Shown here piece by piece: positions 30,910 through 35,248 of a stretch of 35,248 nucleotides of DNA; the stretch's first letter is position 1, and each line of letters starts with the position of its first letter. The stretch comes from an uncultured Eubacteriales bacterium (lineage in GTDB: Bacteria > Bacillota > Clostridia > Oscillospirales > CAG-272). The stretch is taken from NCBI GenBank assembly GCA_900547565.1, contig URHI01000007.1, forward strand, positions 1 to 35,248, written 5' to 3'. Both the position numbers and the translations under genes were made by a program. Below the pieces are notes generated by a model that saw only the letters and a program-made list of their open reading frames with translations, made no database searches and was not told the origin of the DNA.

Positions 30910-31758
30910 TCAGCTCCCGCTACAGTTGTTGCAGGTATTGCAACGACGTTCGACATTACCTGTAGCTGTAAGTGAGGGCGGATTGAACTCCGCTGTCGGG
31001 AATGCCATGGCATTGAACAGGCTGCACGGGTCACTCTCACGTCCGGGAACACATTCTTTGTCCGGAACACTGTACTCAGTTGCGTTTATCAGATATTGGG
31101 CCGGACGTACAATGCGTACTACCGAGAAAATCCCCATTGATACCGCAAGATAGCGGTCATGATCGCGTGCCTCGTCGTTGAGCGGGCCGTCAATGTTGTA
31201 TGTCACGTTCTCGGGGACGTCGGAAGCGCGGCAGCAGCAGCAACAGTTGCACTCTTCTTCGCGCTCAAGCACCTTGAGGCTGAGTATTATGGGATCTACA
31301 GCTTCTACAACCGCGCTGGGCACGTTTTTGGTGCACTCGGCGGGCTCGGGCATTGAGCAGAAGCCGGATGGGCCGTTGCTGGAGCGGAAAATATTGACGT
31401 TGCATTCGCTGCCGTAAAGTACAACACTCTTGTCTACAACGGCGATGCCTTCAAACTCCTGTGTACGGCCGCATACGCAGGCCTCTAACAACAGTTTGAT
31501 GAAAAAGCGTATGTTGACAGTGTAAAAACCGCGGTTGAACTGTACAGGATCGATAGTTATGTGAGCCAAGGCAATGCAGGCGTTCTTGGTACGAACGCTG
31601 TTTGTGCGCTCGATGAGGTCACGTCCGAAGTCTGTAAGCAGTACACGAACGTTTTCGTAACAATCTCTGTCGCGGCAGGAATCGAGCACCCGGTTGGTTT
31701 CGATACAAACGGTTTCTCGTCCGGGGCTGGTGCCGCAGGAAAATCTATTATCTGCCAT
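30910..31758 (-). CDS. Cysteine-rich conserved protein with a run of five Cys, function unknown
   Basis: A 282-aa protein with 21 Cys by my count. The N-terminal half has RVLDSCRDRDCYENVRVLL and DPVQFNRGFYTVNIRFFIK, a pattern I recall from uncharacterised Firmicutes proteins. The middle has EEECNCCCCCRA, and the C-terminus ends RRCNTCNNCSGS. Lengthy beta-strand-like stretches suggest a structural protein. No signal peptide or membrane segment. ATG 31758 follows GGAGG. In a spore former, a Cys-rich cytoplasmic protein could be a coat component (inference only). It converges with clpX and may share the terminator region at 30781-30827. Confidence 0.8.
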   Translation of the reverse strand: MADNRFSCGTSPGRETVCIETNRVLDSCRDRDCYENVRVLLTDFGRDLIERTNSVRTKNACIALAHITIDPVQFNRGFYTVNIRFFIKLLLEACVCGRTQEFEGIAVVDKSVVLYGSECNVNIFRSSNGPSGFCSMPEPAECTKNVPSAVVEAVDPIILSLKVLEREEECNCCCCCRASDVPENVTYNIDGPLNDEARDHDRYLAVSMGIFSVVRIVRPAQYLINATEYSVPDKECVPGRESDPCSLFNAMAFPTAEFNPPSLTATGNVERRCNTCNNCSGS

Positions 31759-31808
31759 TTCTGAAGTATACCTCCGAAATTATTTTGTTTTTGGATGCTA
31801 TCCTCTAA

Positions 31809-31817
31809 TATTCTATG
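31809..31817 (-). promoter_or_regulatory. Possible sporulation-sigma -10 element before the Cys-rich gene
   Basis: On the minus strand CATAGAATA fits the sigmaE/sigmaK -10 pattern (CATAnnnTA). It is about 50 bp upstream of the start codon. No convincing matching -35 was found. Confidence 0.3.
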
Positions 31818-31866
31818 CCGATTTTTTTATTTTGACATAAATCGCTCTTTGAGAGATATGTTTTTA

Positions 31867-31895
31867 TTGACAAATATTCCGTTTTCATGTATAAT
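31867..31895 (+). promoter_or_regulatory. Perfect consensus sigmaA promoter of the CvpA-like gene
   Basis: TTGACA (31867-31872), 17-bp spacer, TATAAT (31890-31895): a full consensus match. Because the ATG at 31887 overlaps the -10, translation cannot begin there. Confidence 0.88.
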
Positions 31896-31925
31896 GAAAT
31901 AAGTATTTTTAAGGTGGATAAAGTT

Positions 31926-33488
31926 ATGATAACTGTCCTTACATTAATCACCTACTTTCTTTTTGCCGTAATTATTGTGCTTGGAGTATTATTCGGATTC
32001 AAGCGTGGGCTGGGGCGCAGTGTTGTCCGTGTGGTATACATGGCTGTACTGATTCCGGTTTCGTATTTTTTGGGACGCGCGGTGGCGAACCCAATTTCCG
32101 ATAAACTGATACGTTTGATTACAAACTCAAAAAACAAGGTGATTCATACAATTGTAGAAGGATCGCCTGAAACTGCTGAGCTGCTGCATCAGATGGCACG
32201 TGTTTTGGTCATTCCGCTGCTGTTTGCGTTGTTGTACGGATTATTTGAGGCACTGTCGTATATATTGTTCAACCGTATAAGCAGTGCTGTGCTAAATAAA
32301 GTACGCAAAGGCAAGGAGCCTGTCAGCCGGTCGCGCTTATTAGGAGGGCTTATAGGCTTAGGCCGTGGATTGGTGGTATCGACTATACTTCTGATTCCGT
32401 TGTGCATGGTGATCACCGTAGTTTCAACGTCTGACCCTGCGGCGCTGGCATCTCTCAAGGTACCCGGATTTAAGTCCGGTGACAAACAAGTCGCTATGGC
32501 AACCTCACCGGTCGCTGTCCTTGCTTCAAACAGAATCCTCTACCCTATGACAATGGTTCCTGCAGACACAATACCGGAAGAATATGCTGAGTTGCGGGAT
32601 AGCGGCATATGCGTGATGCAAGAAGCCCCGTACATAATAAATGCGGTCGGAAATGCTAAACAAACATATTCTGACGCTACAAAGGCTAAGAGCGACAAAT
32701 CTATTGCTGTCATAAAAACAATAGGTGCCATAAATTCTTCTGTTGGTGATTCCAAGGTACTTCCCGCTGTGGTCGCTTACATTATACGAGTAGAGGCGAA
32801 AGAGATTAAGAAAAGTGACACGATATTTGGGTTTGACTATAGCAACTCAAATGAATTGACAAAGCAATTACTGCACGAAATGTTGGCGGTTCTTGAAGAG
32901 GTAAACTCGGAAAATGTAAATTCTATATTATCCACGCTTACCGGTGACGGTGATCAAAGCGGTGCACTTGAAAGCGTGGTTACAATTATGAAAAATACTA
33001 ATTCCGGTGAAACTATACGTCAGAATGCAGATCTGTTCTCCGAGACATTGGTCGATATGGGGAAAAGCAATGACCTCAAGCAGATCAACAGTATTGTCAG
33101 TCAGATCGGGATACAATATTTAAATAAGTCCGGCATGTCACTTTTCTCAGATGAAACACCGGATGAAAAGAAGAAACAGATGTTTGACACCGTAGCTGAC
33201 ACGATCAATAGATACTATGACGAAATCAGTGTAAATATCGATGCTTTTGATGACGGCGGAAAGACGTATGAACAATGTGTCAATAACCTTTCTCAGGTGA
33301 TAATTGACGCTACAAAAGATGAAAACTACACTATAACAGAAGACGAAGCAATAATCGTATCAGTAGGACTGATCTCCTATTTTGAAGGCCACGACGAGGT
33401 AACAGCTGAGGGACTTATGGAGTACATCGGATTGTCCGACGAGGAGATTGCCCGTATAAATGCCACAGGGATACCATCAGGTAAATAA
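31926..33488 (+). CDS. CvpA-like membrane protein with large C-terminal domain
   Basis: A 520-aa protein. The first 185 residues carry four hydrophobic segments with the CvpA-type signatures FGFKRGLGRSV and GGLIGLGRGLVVS (Gly-x-x-Arg-Gly after membrane helices 1 and before 4). The remaining 335 residues are soluble, mostly helical and rich in Asn, Ser and Asp, with no family I recognise. ATG 31926 has AAGGTGG at 31911-31917. It is monocistronic with a perfect promoter and a terminator. CvpA proteins are linked to envelope functions in other bacteria; no specific role can be given. The extension is far longer than the 160-180 aa of classical CvpA. Confidence 0.8.
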   Translation: MITVLTLITYFLFAVIIVLGVLFGFKRGLGRSVVRVVYMAVLIPVSYFLGRAVANPISDKLIRLITNSKNKVIHTIVEGSPETAELLHQMARVLVIPLLFALLYGLFEALSYILFNRISSAVLNKVRKGKEPVSRSRLLGGLIGLGRGLVVSTILLIPLCMVITVVSTSDPAALASLKVPGFKSGDKQVAMATSPVAVLASNRILYPMTMVPADTIPEEYAELRDSGICVMQEAPYIINAVGNAKQTYSDATKAKSDKSIAVIKTIGAINSSVGDSKVLPAVVAYIIRVEAKEIKKSDTIFGFDYSNSNELTKQLLHEMLAVLEEVNSENVNSILSTLTGDGDQSGALESVVTIMKNTNSGETIRQNADLFSETLVDMGKSNDLKQINSIVSQIGIQYLNKSGMSLFSDETPDEKKKQMFDTVADTINRYYDEISVNIDAFDDGGKTYEQCVNNLSQVIIDATKDENYTITEDEAIIVSVGLISYFEGHDEVTAEGLMEYIGLSDEEIARINATGIPSGK

Positions 33489-33525
33489 TTAGTTAGTAAT
33501 AGGATCGTAAATTATTTTCAAAAAG

Positions 33526-33572
33526 AAGCAGAGACAATGACTGAAAGGTCAAAGTCTCTGCTTATTTATTTT
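33526..33572 (+). terminator. Intrinsic terminator of the CvpA-like gene
   Basis: A 10-bp stem (33526-33535 with 33554-33563) with an inner TGAC/GTCA pairing, followed by ATTTATTTT. It lies between convergent genes. Confidence 0.85.
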
Positions 33573-33604
33573 CCTTTATGAGACTATTTTTACAGTGTTC
33601 ATAA

Positions 33605-35137
33605 TTAATGCTTGAGTTTTTCAAGCTCGGTGTTGAGTGACTCGGCGCTCTTGCCCCATGATTTGCTATACCCCTTGACAGTGGAGGCTATGCGGTTGTT
33701 GTTAGATGAGATGATTGAACGGAGCGAGCCGAGCATTGCAAACTTGGCCGAATAGATGAACGCGCCCTCGATCTTGATACTGTGGTATATGAGGTCAAGC
33801 ATTTCTATAGACTGCTCGTTCTGGAGGTATTTGTAGGAAAGAGCGGTCTTATAGTATGCGGGATAAATGGTTTTATAGCTCTCCTCGGAGAGAACTTCAA
33901 GCACGGCACCCATCATGGGCAGGTCGGCTTCGTTCACGGTGGAAACGACACCTATAACGCTGAGCTGATCTTGGACGTGAGTGAAGTAGTCTTGCTGTGC
34001 CTCGTCGTATTTCGGCATCGGGACGATACCGTAATCATCTGCGAAGTTATTGGGGGTCAGGAAGTTTTCTATTTGGAAGATCATTGTGGTACACATTGCG
34101 GCGTTGCCAGAACTGAAGCATGATATGATCGTTGTGGCATTTGATCCGTCAACAGAACCGCCGGTCGTTCCAACGCAGTAAACCCCCCCATTGTTGAAGA
34201 TGAGATCCTGAACCGCGGATACGGCATCTGTCAGCTTGTCGGTGTTAATATCGATCGAATAAATGCCGTCATTCAGCTGGAGGAACGGTATATTCAAGGA
34301 TATCCAGTATGGGTCGGTCGAGGTGTTTGCACCGGTTACAAAGCCGTAAAGGTCTTCGGCATCCTTTTGCGTATCGCCGTTTTTGTCAATGTAAACATTC
34401 TTGACCATTTCAGCCTGCTTTGCAATAGTCCACTCACCGCGTTTTACAATATCGTAAAGATCCTCGAGTCCCTGCTCTTCCATGACTCTCTTGTTGTAGA
34501 GCGTGATATACATATTGCGGTACATCGATATTGAGTACGCGCCGGAAGCTATGTACTGTTTGGTGCCGTTATTCATGATCCCGTTGAAGCCCTGGGTCCA
34601 GTAATACTTGTCAAGGTCGAGGTTTTCGACGGAAAGCAGGTTGTAGAAATCGCCTTCGAGAACATAAGAGGTGTGAGTATATCCGGGCATTGTGGCGATA
34701 TCATAAGATTTGTCGCCGGATGCAACGGCGTTTCTTATCGCGTTGCCGACGTTGTAAACGCTGTCTGCCGCGGCGATCCGAATATCCAGCTTTACGCCGA
34801 TACGGTCCTCAATCGCCATATTGCGGGAATATACAGCATCATTTACCGTCTCACCGTTGATACCGGCTGTGGCAAATTCGTCATCGGAGAACGGCTGACC
34901 GGTCACGAGCATTCTTATCGTGCGGTTATTGAAATTCAGATCCTCCGGAATATCCGAGATGTAATTCGGGGCGTCGGTCTCCTCCGGGGCGGAGGTTTCT
35001 TCAGGCTTTGATTCTCCCGAGTAGGTTGTTGTATCTGCTGGGGGGGTGTTTTCTTCGTCCGGGATCTTGGCACAGCTGACAAATACAATGAGCATGAGAA
35101 GTGCCATTACTGCTGTTAAGATTCTGACCTTTTTCAT
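33605..35137 (-). CDS. Extracellular solute-binding lipoprotein (ABC transporter)
   Basis: A 510-aa solute-binding protein of the family-1 type. A lipoprotein signal ends at FVSC (Cys22; Phe at -3 is less usual). A Pro/Glu/Thr-rich linker follows (DEENTPPADTTTYSGESKPE), then the binding fold (RNMAIEDRIGVKLDIR, YDIATMP, YDIVKRGEWTIAKQ, DYGIVPMPKYDEAQQDY), which suggests a carbohydrate-type binder. The ligand is unknown. No ABC permease or ATPase is next to it in the window. ATG 35137 follows AAAGGG on the minus strand and has its own strong promoter, so it may be expressed alone. Confidence 0.9.
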   Translation of the reverse strand: MKKVRILTAVMALLMLIVFVSCAKIPDEENTPPADTTTYSGESKPEETSAPEETDAPNYISDIPEDLNFNNRTIRMLVTGQPFSDDEFATAGINGETVNDAVYSRNMAIEDRIGVKLDIRIAAADSVYNVGNAIRNAVASGDKSYDIATMPGYTHTSYVLEGDFYNLLSVENLDLDKYYWTQGFNGIMNNGTKQYIASGAYSISMYRNMYITLYNKRVMEEQGLEDLYDIVKRGEWTIAKQAEMVKNVYIDKNGDTQKDAEDLYGFVTGANTSTDPYWISLNIPFLQLNDGIYSIDINTDKLTDAVSAVQDLIFNNGGVYCVGTTGGSVDGSNATTIISCFSSGNAAMCTTMIFQIENFLTPNNFADDYGIVPMPKYDEAQQDYFTHVQDQLSVIGVVSTVNEADLPMMGAVLEVLSEESYKTIYPAYYKTALSYKYLQNEQSIEMLDLIYHSIKIEGAFIYSAKFAMLGSLRSIISSNNNRIASTVKGYSKSWGKSAESLNTELEKLKH

Positions 35138-35184
35138 CGTTTGAATACCCTTTCACATAAGCTTTGAAAATAATGTTTATCTGC

Positions 35185-35213
35185 ATTGTACCATATACAC
35201 ACACGTTTGTCAA
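35185..35213 (-). promoter_or_regulatory. SigmaA promoter of the solute-binding protein
   Basis: On the minus strand: TTGACA (complement of 35208-35213, perfect), 17-bp spacer, TACAAT (complement of 35185-35190). About 48 bp upstream of the ATG. Nothing else is seen in the last 35 bases. Confidence 0.88.
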
Positions 35214-35248
35214 GCATAAACGGAGCCGTAAAACATATTCAAAAAAAG

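Noticed and set aside
31228..31251. GCA-type trinucleotide repeat as a sequencing artefact causing the Cys run
   Set aside because: The frame stays open on both sides with consistent Cys-rich content, so the repeat looks coding; only resequencing could exclude an error.
31887..31925. Upstream ATG as start of the CvpA-like protein
   Set aside because: It overlaps the consensus -10 box, so it is not transcribed; ATG 31926 has a ribosome site.
1..35248. CRISPR arrays, tRNA/rRNA genes, prophage or transposase genes
   Set aside because: None seen on reading both strands; no regularly spaced repeats, integrase or transposase motifs.

Overview
The window looks like chromosomal DNA of an anaerobic, endospore-forming Clostridia/Firmicutes bacterium, probably of the Ruminococcaceae/Oscillospiraceae type (inference). 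The evidence is SpoIIID, a PdaA-type spore-cortex deacetylase, a SpoIIM-like protein, DUF1540, a clustered tig-clpP-clpX, strong GGAGG ribosome binding sites, sigmaA promoters with TATAAT boxes, and an oxygen-sensitive Hdr/Flx redox cluster. I saw no rRNA, tRNA, CRISPR array, prophage or intact insertion sequence. The gene content is mostly core, with one striking metabolic cluster at the left end.

Region 1 (2-8393, plus strand) is one tightly packed operon: hdrA (5' end outside the window), mvhD/flxD, flxC-like, flxB-like, flxA-like, a FrdB-like iron-sulfur protein, a FrdA-like flavoprotein, and an AAE-family (AspT/SucE type) membrane exchanger. It ends in a clear intrinsic terminator. FlxABCD plus HdrA is the NADH-oxidising, flavin-based electron-bifurcating module. 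Here the expected HdrB/HdrC partners are absent from the downstream side, and soluble fumarate-reductase-like subunits take their place. The simplest reading (inference) is a cytosolic NADH- and ferredoxin-linked fumarate reductase with a C4-dicarboxylate/succinate exchanger. A malic enzyme lies 2.2 kb further on. This is the most interesting system in the window.

Region 2 (8.4-14.8 kb): dxs (isoprenoid synthesis) converges on the malic enzyme across a perfect 42-bp palindrome. Two overlapping polysaccharide deacetylases follow (PdaA-like, then NodB-type), then alanine racemase. Region 3 (14.8-17.4 kb, minus strand): a TrmH/SpoU methyltransferase, a SpoIIM-like membrane protein and a DUF624/YesL-like membrane protein, divergent from spoIIID. 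Region 4 (17.7-18.2 kb) is about 500 bp without a gene but with a GCAA-looped inverted repeat.

Region 5 (18.2-31 kb) is housekeeping: a small flavodoxin-like protein, a membrane-anchored unknown, an aPGM/proposed homoserine kinase, signal peptidase I, rbgA, rnhB, yraN, an M19 dipeptidase, threonine synthase, a DUF1540 mini-protein, a metallophosphoesterase, then tig, clpP and clpX. The phosphoglycerate-mutase-like protein and thrC may supply consecutive steps to threonine. Region 6 (30.9-35.2 kb): a cysteine-rich protein with a run of five Cys, a CvpA-like membrane protein behind a perfect consensus promoter, and a solute-binding lipoprotein on the minus strand.

Several promoters share the 12-mer TGTGTTATAATA or a one-base variant (extended -10). 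Most transcription units end in readable hairpin terminators, several of them shared by convergent genes.
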